NCBI RefSeq assembly: GCF_002939385.1
Contig: NZ_MULI01000001.1
Span: forward strand, 186,001 to 250,000
Length of the DNA stretch: 64,000 nucleotides
Origin: Streptomyces sp. MH60
GTDB taxonomy: Bacteria > Actinomycetota > Actinomycetes > Streptomycetales > Streptomycetaceae
Direction: 5' to 3'
In this document: piece by piece, positions 42,160-50,593 of the stretch
How positions within the stretch are numbered: the first letter of the stretch is position 1
Layout of the letters: each line of letters begins with the position of its first letter
Notes under the pieces: model-generated
Seen by the model: the letters and a program-made list of their open reading frames with translations, nothing else
Database searches by the model: none
Told to the model about the DNA's origin: nothing
Position numbers and translations under genes: made by a program

Positions 42160-42902
42160 GCCATCACCCACCCTCCGTTGACCTCGACGCACTGGCCCGT
42201 GACGAACGAGGCGTCGGGGCCGGTGAGAAAGGACACCACCGAGGCCAGTTCCTCGGGCCGGCCGCGCCGCTTCAGGGACTGGTGGTCGAGCACGTGCCGC
42301 CGGTAGGCCGCGGGGTCCTCGTGGATGTCCTCGGCCGCGGTGGGAAAGGCGCCGGGGGAGACGCAGTTGACACGGATCTCGGCGGGACCCAGCTCCCGGG
42401 CGAGCGCGCGGGTCAGGGCGACGGCGGCACCCTTGGTCGAGATGTAGGCGGCCAGTGAGTCCCAGCCGCCGTGCAGGGTGATCGACGCGACGTTGACGAT
42501 CGCCCCGCCGCCCGTGTCCGTCAGGTGCCGGGCGGCGGCCTGCGCGGCGACCCAGTAGGCACGCTGGTTGACCGCCACCACCTCCTCGTACTCGGCGAGC
42601 GGCACGTCGAGGAAGGAACGGCTCGGGTACACGGCCGCGTTGTTGACCAGCACCCGCAGCGGGCCCAGTTCGGTCACCGTCCGCTCGACGGACGCCTCGA
42701 CCGCCTGGGCGTCGCGCAGGTCGGTGGTGAGCGCGAGGACCCGCGCACCGGCCTTCTCCACCAGCGCGGCGGTGCTCTCCAGGGACTCGGCGTCGCGGTC
42801 GAGTACGGCGACGTCGTGCCCGTCGGCGGCCAGCCGGACGGCGGTGGCCCGGCCGAGGGCGCCTCCGGCACCGGTCACGAGTGCGGCCCGGGGTTGCTTC
42901 AT
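42156..42902 (-). CDS. Short-chain dehydrogenase/reductase
   Basis: A 248-residue classical SDR: cofactor motif VTGAGGALGRA, the Asp in VAVLDRD that favours NAD(H), NNAAVY, catalytic Ser in VNVASITLHGG and YISTK. It would oxidise a secondary alcohol of a sugar or sugar acid, or a hydroxyacyl group. Given the FAH-family hydrolase across the LacI operator, a 2-keto-3-deoxy-sugar-acid dehydrogenase role is possible; the SDR at 54.1-54.9 kb is an equal candidate. Starts 10 bases after the crotonase gene. Confidence 0.85.
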   Translation of the reverse strand: MKQPRAALVTGAGGALGRATAVRLAADGHDVAVLDRDAESLESTAALVEKAGARVLALTTDLRDAQAVEASVERTVTELGPLRVLVNNAAVYPSRSFLDVPLAEYEEVVAVNQRAYWVAAQAAARHLTDTGGGAIVNVASITLHGGWDSLAAYISTKGAAVALTRALARELGPAEIRVNCVSPGAFPTAAEDIHEDPAAYRRHVLDHQSLKRRGRPEELASVVSFLTGPDASFVTGQCVEVNGGWVMA

Positions 42903-42912
42903 GGGGTTCCTC

Positions 42913-43722
42913 TCAGCGCTTGCGGAAGACGGGGGTGCGCTTCTCGGCGAACGCGCGGCGGCCCTCGGCGGCGTCCTCGGTGGCGAAGCAGATGGTCTGC
43001 AGGTCACGCTCGTAGGCGAGCGCCTGGTCCTCGGGCAGGTTTCCGGCGGCCCGCAGGTTGATCTTCGCGGTCTCGGCCGCCACGGGAGCGCGGGAGGCGA
43101 TCACGGCGGCGAGGGCGCGGGCCCGGTCGAGCAGCCCGGCGCGGGGCACGACCTCGCTCACCAGGTGCCAGTCCAACGCCCTCGCGGCGTTGACGCGTTC
43201 GCCGGTGAGCAGCATCATCGCGGCGTTGCTCGGCCCGGCGGCGCGGCTGAGGAAGGCGGCCATGCCGCCGCCCCCGATCCAGCCCAGCGTGATCTCCGGT
43301 GCGCCGAAGGACGCGGTGTCCGCGGCGAGGCGGATGTCGCAGGACAGGGCGGTCTCCAGCCCGCCGCCCAGGGCGTAGCCGCCGACCGCGGCGACGGTGG
43401 GAGTGCGGGCGGCGCGGATGGCGTCGCAGTAGTCGACGCGGTTGCGGAAGTCCCACGGGGTGGCGTACCGGTCGAGCGCGCCGATGTCCGAGCCGACGCT
43501 GAAGGAGCGCTCGCCCGCCCCGGTGACGACCAGGGCCCGGACGTCGTCGGTCGTGTCGCACCACTCGATCGCCCGTACCAGGGCACGGGACATGTCGGGG
43601 GTGACGGCGTTGAGTTTGGCGGGCCGGTTGAGGGTGAGGGTGGCGACGCGGTCCGCGACGTCCAGCAGGACGTGGTCGGTGCCGAGGTCGGGCGGCGGGA
43701 GGGTGGTGTCGGTGTCGTTCAT
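42913..43722 (-). CDS. Enoyl-CoA hydratase/isomerase (crotonase) family protein
   Basis: A 269-residue crotonase. The CoA/oxyanion pattern is VTGAGERSFSVGSDIGALDR and VGGYALGGGLETALSCDIRLAADTASFGAPEITLGWIGGGG. The first oxyanion Gly region is intact. The usual second catalytic Glu region (LGIxPGxGGTQRL) reads LGWIGGGGMAAFLSR, so hydratase activity is not assured. It acts with the CoA transferase in the same operon, presumably on a CoA ester of an organic acid. ATG 43722 overlaps the stop of the binding-protein-like gene (ATGA). Confidence 0.83.
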   Translation of the reverse strand: MNDTDTTLPPPDLGTDHVLLDVADRVATLTLNRPAKLNAVTPDMSRALVRAIEWCDTTDDVRALVVTGAGERSFSVGSDIGALDRYATPWDFRNRVDYCDAIRAARTPTVAAVGGYALGGGLETALSCDIRLAADTASFGAPEITLGWIGGGGMAAFLSRAAGPSNAAMMLLTGERVNAARALDWHLVSEVVPRAGLLDRARALAAVIASRAPVAAETAKINLRAAGNLPEDQALAYERDLQTICFATEDAAEGRRAFAEKRTPVFRKR

Positions 43723-44828
43723 GTCTGTCGTTCCTCCGGTGTCCGGCTCGCCCGGTACAGGACGCGCATCCGGTCGAGTGCCGCACGGTGGTCGGTCTCT
43801 CCGGCGAGCGCGGCGCGTACGGTGGCCGACGCGGCGGTCTGGAAGCCGATGTAGCCGGCGTGCCGGGGACGGACCCAGGCCCGCTCGCAGGTGGCGGTGG
43901 TGCGTCGGTAGAAGTCGGCGGCGACGGTCCCGGGCGAGGTCCAGGCGGTGCGGGCGCTGGGCTGCCCGCTGTGCCGGGGCAGGAAGTCGCCCTGGGCCTC
44001 GGGGGACATCAGCCAGCGCAGGTGGGCGAGGAGTCCGGGGGACGGTGTGCAGCGGGCGCTGAGCGCGATTCCGGTGCCGCCCAGCGTGGAGCCGGGCCGT
44101 CCGCCCGGCGCCAGGGCGGGGGCGTCGGTGAAGGTCACGCGGTCGGCGTAGGTGACGTAGCCGTACACCAGCGGGCAGTGTGCCAGCCGGTCCGTGGCGG
44201 CCATGAGTTCCAGCAACCCGATCGGGTTGAGCGCGCGGGTTGCGGGCGGGGCGAGGGCGTCGAGGCCCGCCATCAGGTCGAGCACCGCGAGTCCCGTGTC
44301 GTCGCCGATCAGTTGGTCCGGGTCGGCGGCCGGTTCCTCGCCCAGGGCGACCGCGACGGAGGCGAAGGTGAGGAAGGCGTGCGGTCCGGCGAGGGACAGG
44401 GCCACGGGGGCCCGGCGGGCCAGGCGGCGTACCTCGTCCCAGGTGCCGGGCGGCTCGCCGGCGAGGTCGGTCCGGGTGGCCGCGACCTGGGTGGCGGCGT
44501 CCAGCGGGAGCGCCCACTGGCGGCCGTCCATGGCGTACGACCGCATGGTGGGACCGATGGAGCCGGCGCCCCAACGGGCCAGTTCCTCCGGGGTGAACAG
44601 GCCGTCGAGCGGCCGCAGGCACCCCGTGCGCACGGCCTCGCCGAGGTGCGGGTGGTCGAGGACGACGAGGTCGTAGCGGGCGCACAACTCCTCGACCGGG
44701 TGGGACTCGAAGCCCTCCAGCGGCTGTACGTCCCAGTGGACGAGGCCGCCCGCGGAGGCGGCGAGGGCGTCGTGGCCGCGGGGATGGTCCCACGTCAGTC
44801 CGGCGTACGCCGGTCCGGTCGGCGTCAT
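43719..44828 (-). CDS. Solute-binding-protein-like protein without signal peptide
   Basis: A 369-residue protein with the outline of ABC sugar-binding proteins (DLVVLDHPHLGEAV, GAGSIGPTMRSYAMDGRQWALPLDAATQVAATRTDLAGEPPGTWDEV, LLAHLRWLMSPEAQGDFLPRHSGQPSAR). Unlike true binding proteins it starts directly with the fold (MTPTGPAYAGLTWDHPRGHD) and has neither a hydrophobic signal nor a lipobox, and no permease is nearby. It is coupled by 4-base overlaps to a CoA transferase and a crotonase, so it probably works in the cytoplasm as a carrier or sensor for the acid processed there. Function inferred only. Confidence 0.75.
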   Translation of the reverse strand: MTPTGPAYAGLTWDHPRGHDALAASAGGLVHWDVQPLEGFESHPVEELCARYDLVVLDHPHLGEAVRTGCLRPLDGLFTPEELARWGAGSIGPTMRSYAMDGRQWALPLDAATQVAATRTDLAGEPPGTWDEVRRLARRAPVALSLAGPHAFLTFASVAVALGEEPAADPDQLIGDDTGLAVLDLMAGLDALAPPATRALNPIGLLELMAATDRLAHCPLVYGYVTYADRVTFTDAPALAPGGRPGSTLGGTGIALSARCTPSPGLLAHLRWLMSPEAQGDFLPRHSGQPSARTAWTSPGTVAADFYRRTTATCERAWVRPRHAGYIGFQTAASATVRAALAGETDHRAALDRMRVLYRASRTPEERQT

Positions 44829-46036
44829 GAGGTCGTCTCCGTCACGGCACCGGCGGCGAACAGTTCCTCGATCTCCCGTTCCGCGAGGCCCGCCTCGGTC
44901 AGCACCTCGCGGGTGTGCTCCCCGACGAGCGGAGCGCCGCGGTCGATGCGGGGCGGGGTGGCGGAGAACCTGTAGGGGAAGCCGGGCACCGTCACACGGC
45001 CCTCGGTGTGATGGTCGTAGGTGACGAAGGTGCCGTTGTGGCGGATCTGGGGGTCCTGGACCAGGTCGGCGTAGCCGTAGACGGGGCCCGCCCAGATGCC
45101 GGCGGCGGCGAAGGCGTCGAGCCAGTGCCGCGAGGTCCGGGTCAGCAGCCGGGCGGCGGTGCGGGCGAAGATCTCGTCCCGGTGGGTCCAGCCGTGCTCC
45201 TCGTCCTCCATGGACAGGAAGCCGTCCTCGCCGAGGATCTCGCCGAGCTTCTTCAACGGCGGGAAGGCGAGGACGAGATAGCCGTCGGAGGTCTGGAAGG
45301 CACCGTACGGGGAGCGGATGTACACGTGGGCGTGCGGTTCGGCGGAGCGGGTCTGGGGCAGCCCGCCCACGGTGTGGACCGACAGCTCCTGCATCTGGAG
45401 GGTGGTGACGGCGTCCAGCATGTTCACCGTCACGAGCTGGCCCTCACCGGTGCGTTCGCGGTGCAGCAGCGCGGCGAGCACGCCCTCGAAGGCGGTGGAG
45501 GCGGTGACGGCGTCCACGAGGTACTGGCCGGCCGCCCGCGGGGCCTCGCCCGACCGGCCGCTGGACAGCATGGCCCCCGACATCGCCTGGAGCAGCAGGT
45601 CCTGACCCGGGCGCTGGGCATAGGGGCCGTCCTCGCCGTACCCGGAGATGGACACGTAGACGAGGGAGGGGTTGATCGCGGCCAGGGAGGCGTAGTCGAC
45701 GCCGAGGCGGTCGGCGACGCCGGGCCGGTAGTTCTGCAGGAAGACGTCGGCGCCGGCGACGAGGCGGCGCAGGACCTCCTTGCCCGCCGGGTCCTTGAGG
45801 TCGACGGCGAGGGACCGCTTGTTGCGGTTGAGGGAGAGGAAGGAGACGTTGATCCGGTTGCCGGCCGCCCCGCCGGCCGCGGCGTGGCGCTGCCACTCCC
45901 CGGTGACCGGTTCGACCTTGACGACGTCGGCGCCGAGGTCGCCGAGGCGCTGGGCGGCGAACGGGCCGGCCATGGCGATGGAACAGTCGAGGACCCGGTA
46001 CCCGGCGAGGACACCGGGTTTGTCGCGCGAGGTCAT
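44825..46036 (-). CDS. CaiB/BaiF family III CoA transferase
   Basis: A 403-residue enzyme. The family patterns are YRVLDCSIAMAGPFAAQRLGDLGADVVKVEPVTGEW, NRNKRSLAVDLKDPAGKEVLRRLV, and PGQDLLLQAMSGAML with the catalytic Asp in GQD. It moves CoA between an acyl-CoA donor and a carboxylic acid. The partner acid is unknown. AAGGAG precedes ATG 46036. It is the first gene of the left operon and diverges from the FAH gene over a 255-base region with a LacI-type operator. Confidence 0.88.
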   Translation of the reverse strand: MTSRDKPGVLAGYRVLDCSIAMAGPFAAQRLGDLGADVVKVEPVTGEWQRHAAAGGAAGNRINVSFLSLNRNKRSLAVDLKDPAGKEVLRRLVAGADVFLQNYRPGVADRLGVDYASLAAINPSLVYVSISGYGEDGPYAQRPGQDLLLQAMSGAMLSSGRSGEAPRAAGQYLVDAVTASTAFEGVLAALLHRERTGEGQLVTVNMLDAVTTLQMQELSVHTVGGLPQTRSAEPHAHVYIRSPYGAFQTSDGYLVLAFPPLKKLGEILGEDGFLSMEDEEHGWTHRDEIFARTAARLLTRTSRHWLDAFAAAGIWAGPVYGYADLVQDPQIRHNGTFVTYDHHTEGRVTVPGFPYRFSATPPRIDRGAPLVGEHTREVLTEAGLAEREIEELFAAGAVTETTS

Positions 46037-46168
46037 GGGGCTCCTTGGAGGCGGCGGCACCGGCACGGACGGCGGGCGTCGGACGGGGCGGGAGGGACCG
46101 GACGGGAGCGCGGGCCAGCGGGCGGCAGCACCGCGTCCGGGGAGGCGCGATCATCATCCAGACACTGT

Positions 46169-46194
46169 TGTTAGCGCTAGCGATAGCGCTAACA
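46169..46194. promoter_or_regulatory. Perfect LacI-type operator
   Basis: Two 11-base arms, TGTTAGCGCTA and TAGCGCTAACA, pair perfectly around a GCGA spacer. It lies between the divergent CoA-transferase (133 bases) and FAH (98 bases) genes. The TTAGCGCTAA core is characteristic of LacI/GalR-family sites, and a LacI gene is the second gene to the right. The same repressor should control both operons. Confidence 0.85.
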
Positions 46195-46291
46195 TGCACG
46201 CTAGGCGGGCGCCGCTCGCAGTGTCAACGCCCCTGTCCCGACCGCTTCGCATCCTTCGGGAGGGGGTCGGGGCAACCACGAAGGGAATCCG

Positions 46292-47464
46292 ATGAACCAG
46301 TGGCCCGACGCCGCGACCACCCTGCCCGCCGACGGCACCGGGGGCGCGCTCGTCGGCCGGGTCTGGCGTCCCGGTCTCGGGCCGTCCGTCGTGGCCGTGC
46401 GCGAGGACGGCCTGCACGACATCACCGGGGCCTTCCCGACCGTGCGCGACCTGTGCGAGACACCGGACCCCGCCGCACGCCTGCGGGCCGCCCGCGGGGA
46501 ACGGATCGCCGGGCTCGACGAGGTGCTGGCCAACACGCCCGTCGACGCCCGCGACCCGCGACGGCCCTGGCTGCTCGCGCCGGTCGACCTCCAGGCCGTC
46601 AAGGCCGCCGGGGTCACCTTCGTCGTCTCGATGCTGGAGCGGGTGATCGAGGAACGCGTGCGCGGCGACGCCGCCGGTGCCGCCGAGGCCCGGGAGCGGA
46701 TCCGCCACCTGGTCGGCGACGACATCGCCTCCCTGCGGCCCGGTTCCCAGGAGGCCGCCGCGCTCAAGGAGATCCTGGTCGCGCAGGGAGCGTGGAGCCA
46801 GTACCTGGAGGTCGGCATCGGCCCCGACGCCGAGATCTTCACCAAGGCGCCCGTGCTGGCCGCCGTGGGCAGCGGCGCCGACGCCGGGGTGCACGCCGCC
46901 TCGCGCTGGAACAACCCCGAGCCGGAGGTGGTGCTGGCCGTCTCCTCCACCGGGGCGGTGGTCGGCGCCACACTCGGCAACGACGTCAACCTCCGTGACG
47001 TCGAGGGCCGTTCCGCGCTGCTGCTGCCCCAGGCCAAGGACAACAACGCCTCGGCCGCCCTCGGACCGTTCCTGCGCCTGTTCGAACCGGGCTTCCGCGT
47101 CGACGACGTACGGCGGGCCACGGTCACCCTGACCGTCGAGGGCGCCGACGGGTACCGGCTCGACGCCGAGTCCTCGATGGCCGCCATCAGCCGCGACCCC
47201 CTGGACCTCGTCGCCCAGTTGCTGGGCCCGCACCACCAGTACCCCGACGGCGCGGTGCTCTACCTCGGCACGATGTTCGCGCCCGTCGAGGACCGCGACG
47301 CGCCGGGACAGGGGTTCACGCATCACGACGGCGACCTCGTCGCCATCGCCACGCCGAAGCTCGGCACGCTGGCGAACCGGGTCCGGCCGAGCGACGCGTG
47401 CGCGCCGTGGACGTTCGGCATCGCGGACCTGATGCGGGCGCTGGTGGCACGGGGAGCGCTGTGA
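46292..47464 (+). CDS. Fumarylacetoacetate hydrolase (FAH) family protein
   Basis: A 390-residue enzyme. The C-terminal FAH domain has the metal ligands in WNNPEPEVVLAV (two Glu) and GATLGNDVNLRDVEG (Asp), plus IFTKAPVL for substrate binding; the N-terminal 100 residues are the family's accessory domain. FAH proteins cleave C-C bonds of beta-diketo acids or decarboxylate/hydrate related acids. In non-phosphorylating fucose and rhamnose pathways a member splits 2,4-diketo-3-deoxy acid into pyruvate and lactate, which fits the surrounding genes. AAGGGAA lies 5 bases upstream of ATG. GTGA overlap with LacI. Confidence 0.85.
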   Translation: MNQWPDAATTLPADGTGGALVGRVWRPGLGPSVVAVREDGLHDITGAFPTVRDLCETPDPAARLRAARGERIAGLDEVLANTPVDARDPRRPWLLAPVDLQAVKAAGVTFVVSMLERVIEERVRGDAAGAAEARERIRHLVGDDIASLRPGSQEAAALKEILVAQGAWSQYLEVGIGPDAEIFTKAPVLAAVGSGADAGVHAASRWNNPEPEVVLAVSSTGAVVGATLGNDVNLRDVEGRSALLLPQAKDNNASAALGPFLRLFEPGFRVDDVRRATVTLTVEGADGYRLDAESSMAAISRDPLDLVAQLLGPHHQYPDGAVLYLGTMFAPVEDRDAPGQGFTHHDGDLVAIATPKLGTLANRVRPSDACAPWTFGIADLMRALVARGAL

Positions 47465-48528
47465 CGCCCGATATCGTTTCCGGCGTGACCCAGCCGCCGC
47501 CCCGCCGTCCCCGCAAACGATCCGCGACCCGTTCGGTGACCCTGTCGGACGTCGCGGCGGCCGCCGGGGTGTCGGCCCAGACGGTCTCCCGGGTCGTCCG
47601 CGACCCCCTGTCGGTGCCGGACGAGACCCGCGCCCGGGTCCAGGCGGCCCTCACGGCCACCGGTTACGTGCCCAACCTGGCCGCCAGCAACCTGGCGTCG
47701 AACCGCAGCCGCACGGTCGCCGCCCTGGTGCCGCAGATCAACGCGTCGGTCTTCGCGGACACCGTGCACGCCTTCGCGGCGGCGCTGGCGGCCCACGGTT
47801 ACCAGATCTTCGTCGGGAGCACCGACTACCGGCCCGAGCACGAGGAGGAGGTGCTGCGCAGCTTCCTGGGCCGACGGCCGGACGGCCTGCTCATGGTGGG
47901 GACCCGCCACACGCCGGGCACGCTGACGCTGCTCGGGGCGGCCGACGTGCCGGTCGTGGAGACCTGGGGCTGGTCCGAGGACCCGGTGGACCTGCTGGTC
48001 GGCTTCTCCAACGCGGCGGCGGCAGCGGCGATGGTGGGCCACCTCGTCGAGCGCGGCCGGCGGCGGATCACCTTCGCGGGACGGCACACCTCGGGCGACC
48101 CCCGGGCCGCGGAACGCCTCGACGGCTACACCGGCGCCGTCCGCGACCTGCTGGGCGGTGAACCGCGCACGGTGGACGCCGGTCCCGAGCCGGTCGCGAT
48201 GGACACCGGCGTCGCCCTGCTGGACCTGGCGCTGGAGCGCTACCCGGACTCCGACGCCGTGATGTTCTCCAGCGACGTCTTCGCGGCCGGCGCCCTCCAG
48301 GCCTGCGTGCGGCGCGGCATCCAGGTGCCGGGCACGCTCGCCCTGGCCGGCTTCGGCGACTTCGAACTGGCCCGGCACCTGGTTCCCGCGCTGACCACGG
48401 TGGCCGTACCCAGCGCGCGGATCGGGGAGTTGAGCGCCGAGCTGCTGCTCACCCGGATGCGCGGCGCCCCGGTCGACGTGCCGCACCGGGACGTGGGGTA
48501 CCGGGTCGTCGCACGCGAGAGCACCTGA
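47461..48528 (+). CDS. LacI-family transcriptional regulator
   Basis: A 355-residue repressor. The DNA-binding helix-turn-helix and hinge are VTLSDVAAAAGVSAQTVSRVVRDPLSVPDETRARVQAALTATGYVPNLAASNLAS (about 28-80); the rest is a periplasmic-binding-protein-like effector domain ending in the usual VPSARIGELSAELLL region. It should bind the palindrome at 46169-46194 and respond to a sugar or sugar acid. GTG 47461 overlaps the FAH stop as GTGA; GTG 47485 is an alternative that trims eight residues from the N-terminal tail. Confidence 0.9.
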   Translation: MTPDIVSGVTQPPPRRPRKRSATRSVTLSDVAAAAGVSAQTVSRVVRDPLSVPDETRARVQAALTATGYVPNLAASNLASNRSRTVAALVPQINASVFADTVHAFAAALAAHGYQIFVGSTDYRPEHEEEVLRSFLGRRPDGLLMVGTRHTPGTLTLLGAADVPVVETWGWSEDPVDLLVGFSNAAAAAAMVGHLVERGRRRITFAGRHTSGDPRAAERLDGYTGAVRDLLGGEPRTVDAGPEPVAMDTGVALLDLALERYPDSDAVMFSSDVFAAGALQACVRRGIQVPGTLALAGFGDFELARHLVPALTTVAVPSARIGELSAELLLTRMRGAPVDVPHRDVGYRVVAREST

Positions 48529-48557
48529 CGAGGCCGGCGTGCCGGGCCGACCGCGGC

Positions 48558-48585
48558 GAGGGCCCCCGGGATTCCGGGGGCCCTC
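48558..48585. terminator. Bidirectional hairpin terminator
   Basis: A perfect 12-bp stem (GAGGGCCCCCGG with CCGGGGGCCCTC) around a GATT loop, located between the convergent LacI and ThuA genes. Confidence 0.88.
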
Positions 48586-48590
48586 GTTCG

Positions 48591-49256
48591 TCACGCGCGC
48601 GCCGCCCACACCAGGCCGCGGCCGACGATCGCCGCCGTCTGCGGGACCCGCAGGTCCGCGACGCGGTGCCCGAGGGTGCAGACGAAGACCCGCCCCGCTC
48701 CCCAGCGGCGCGTCCACACCACGGGGAACTCGACGGGTTCGTGCCACGGGTCCGCCGCGCCCGGGGTGAGCACGGACGTGGCCAGGACGGTGTTCAGGGA
48801 GTCCGTGAGCACCCAGTAGTGCTCGGTCTCCACGGCGTAGTCCGTGACGCCCTCGGTGATCTCGCCGTCCCGGTCCGGTGCGGCGGCGATCCGCACGGTG
48901 AACTGCTGGAAGCCGTCCGGGTGCCACAGGAAGCGGCCCCCGACCATCCGCAGGTAGCGCGGGTTGGCGACGTTCGTGGCGACCACGCCCCCGTGCCAGC
49001 CGGCGAAGCCGGTGCCCGCCTCCACCGCGTCGACCAGGTTCGCCTCCTGGGCCGCCGTCAGCCCGCCCGCCGACCAGGAGTGCACGACGAGGTCGGTGGC
49101 GGCGAGCAGTCCCGGGTCCTCGTACACCGTCAGGTCGTCGGCGACCTCGATCTCGAACCCCGCGCGCTCCAGGCTGGGCATGACCGACTCGGTGCAGCCG
49201 ACCGGGTCGTGGCCCTCCCAGCCGCCGCGGACCACCAGGGCCTTGCGCGTCCTCAT
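48591..49256 (-). CDS. ThuA-domain protein
   Basis: A 221-residue protein with the glutamine-amidotransferase-like ThuA fold: KALVVRGGWEGHDP, TDLVVHSWSAGGLTAAQEANLVDAVEAGTGFAGWHGGV, and GRVFVCTLGHRVADL. ThuA proteins occur in disaccharide and sugar-acid catabolic operons and have been linked to 3-keto-sugar metabolism, but their catalysis is not settled. GGAGGGAG precedes ATG 49256. It is the second gene behind the enolase-superfamily gene, 69 bases apart, and shares its promoter. Confidence 0.83.
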   Translation of the reverse strand: MRTRKALVVRGGWEGHDPVGCTESVMPSLERAGFEIEVADDLTVYEDPGLLAATDLVVHSWSAGGLTAAQEANLVDAVEAGTGFAGWHGGVVATNVANPRYLRMVGGRFLWHPDGFQQFTVRIAAAPDRDGEITEGVTDYAVETEHYWVLTDSLNTVLATSVLTPGAADPWHEPVEFPVVWTRRWGAGRVFVCTLGHRVADLRVPQTAAIVGRGLVWAARA

Positions 49257-49325
49257 GTCCTGCTCCCTCCTCGTCGCTTCCTCATAGGGCCCTCGCAGCG
49301 TCTCCGGTGCGTCCTCGCCCCGTTC

Positions 49326-50468
49326 TCACCGCGCCTGCGGTACGAGTCTGAGGCCGGCGTCGGCAGGACGGACGTGCGGCCCGGACGGGAGGGACCACCC
49401 GCCCGACGCGGCCCGCGCGACGATCCGCTCCTCGTCGACCTCGACACCCAGGCCCGGAGCGTCGCCGAGGACGATCCCGCCGTCGGCGATCTCCTGGTCC
49501 ACCCGCAGTCCGACCGGGAAGGACAGGTCCTGCACCTCGGTCACCAGGTGGTTGGGCACGGCGGCCGCCGCGTGCGCGACCGGGTTGCCGTTGTACCCGA
49601 CGGGACTCACGGGCAGGCCGTGCCCGAAGGCGAGCGTCGAGACGCGCAGGAAGTGGGTGATGCCCCACACGGCACCGGTCTGCACGACGCCCACCGCGTC
49701 CGCGGACAGCAGCGGCCGGAAGTGTTCGAGGCCCGTCAGGTTCTCGCCGGTCGCGACGGCGGCACGGATGCCGGTCGCGACCGCGCGGTGCCCCGCCACG
49801 TCCCAGCGCCGGACCGGTTCCTCGATCCAGGTGAGCTCGACGCGCTCCTCCGCCTGCCGGGCCAGCCGCACCGCCTGGTGCCGCCCCCAGGACTCGTTGA
49901 CGTCGTACATGAGCGCGGGGCGCTCGCTGTTGACCCGGAACACGTCACGGACCGCGATCAGGCGCCGCACGTCCCGGTCGACGTCGAGGCCGCCCTTGAC
50001 CTTGGCGCCCGTGAACCCGCGCAGCGCCCACCGCTCGTGGAACGCGACGAGTTCGTCGTCGGTGAGCGCGTAGTCCAGACCGGAGGCGTAGCCCGGCACG
50101 AAGCGGTCGGCGGCGCCCAGCGTCCGCCACAGCGGTTCCTGGGCGATCTTCGCCTTGAGGTCCCACAGCGCCATGTCGAGGGCACCGATCGTGGCGAACA
50201 CCTGCCCGCCGTGCCCGGACTTGAAGACGTGGGCGAGCATCCTGTCGTAGAGCGAGGTGACCGCACGGGGGTCCTGCCCCTCCAGGGCGGGGAAGACCCG
50301 CGCGACGTCGGCGTGGCCGCCGAGGCCCACACCGGTCAGGCCCTCGTCGGTCTCCAGCAGCAGGACCGGTACCTCGGTGACGCCGCCGGCGACGACGCCG
50401 TTCACGTCGCCCACCGGTCGTCCCCACTCGTGGACCGTGGCAAGGGACCGGTATCCGGTGATGCGCAT
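49326..50468 (-). CDS. Enolase-superfamily sugar-acid dehydratase-like protein (paralogue 1)
   Basis: A 380-residue protein of the mandelate racemase/muconate cycloisomerase family. The N-terminal cap is residues 1-125; the barrel has the KxK base motif in GAKVKGG (Lys156, Lys158) and metal ligands Asp189 (MYDVNESW), Glu216 or 217 (TWIEEPV) and Glu242 (TGENLTG). The usual barrel-7/8 His-Asp dyad is not seen: that region reads VVQTGAVWGITHFLRV and LPVSPVGYNGNP. It probably dehydrates or epimerises a sugar acid such as L-fuconate or L-rhamnonate. A close paralogue is at the right edge. GGAGAG precedes ATG. Confidence 0.83.
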   Translation of the reverse strand: MRITGYRSLATVHEWGRPVGDVNGVVAGGVTEVPVLLLETDEGLTGVGLGGHADVARVFPALEGQDPRAVTSLYDRMLAHVFKSGHGGQVFATIGALDMALWDLKAKIAQEPLWRTLGAADRFVPGYASGLDYALTDDELVAFHERWALRGFTGAKVKGGLDVDRDVRRLIAVRDVFRVNSERPALMYDVNESWGRHQAVRLARQAEERVELTWIEEPVRRWDVAGHRAVATGIRAAVATGENLTGLEHFRPLLSADAVGVVQTGAVWGITHFLRVSTLAFGHGLPVSPVGYNGNPVAHAAAAVPNHLVTEVQDLSFPVGLRVDQEIADGGIVLGDAPGLGVEVDEERIVARAASGGWSLPSGPHVRPADAGLRLVPQAR

Positions 50469-50485
50469 CGCTCTCCCACGACTGA

Positions 50486-50512
50486 GTCATAACTTGTGAT
50501 ACGAGTGATGAC
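50486..50512. promoter_or_regulatory. GntR/FadR-type operator
   Basis: The core TTGTGATACGA (50494-50504) fits the FadR-subfamily consensus T-N-G-T-N3-A-C-N-A. It is the centre of a longer imperfect palindrome starting GTCAT and ending ATGAC (10 of 13 pairs). It lies 17-25 bases from the start of the enolase-family gene and about 80 bases from the divergent GntR gene, so binding would block the former and could autoregulate the latter. Confidence 0.75.
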
Positions 50513-50593
50513 CTTAGCATGTTCGGCTAACCTGGGGTCATTGGACAGCGGGGGCCGGGCGAACCTGCACGAACATTGGGAGTCTCTGACCAG

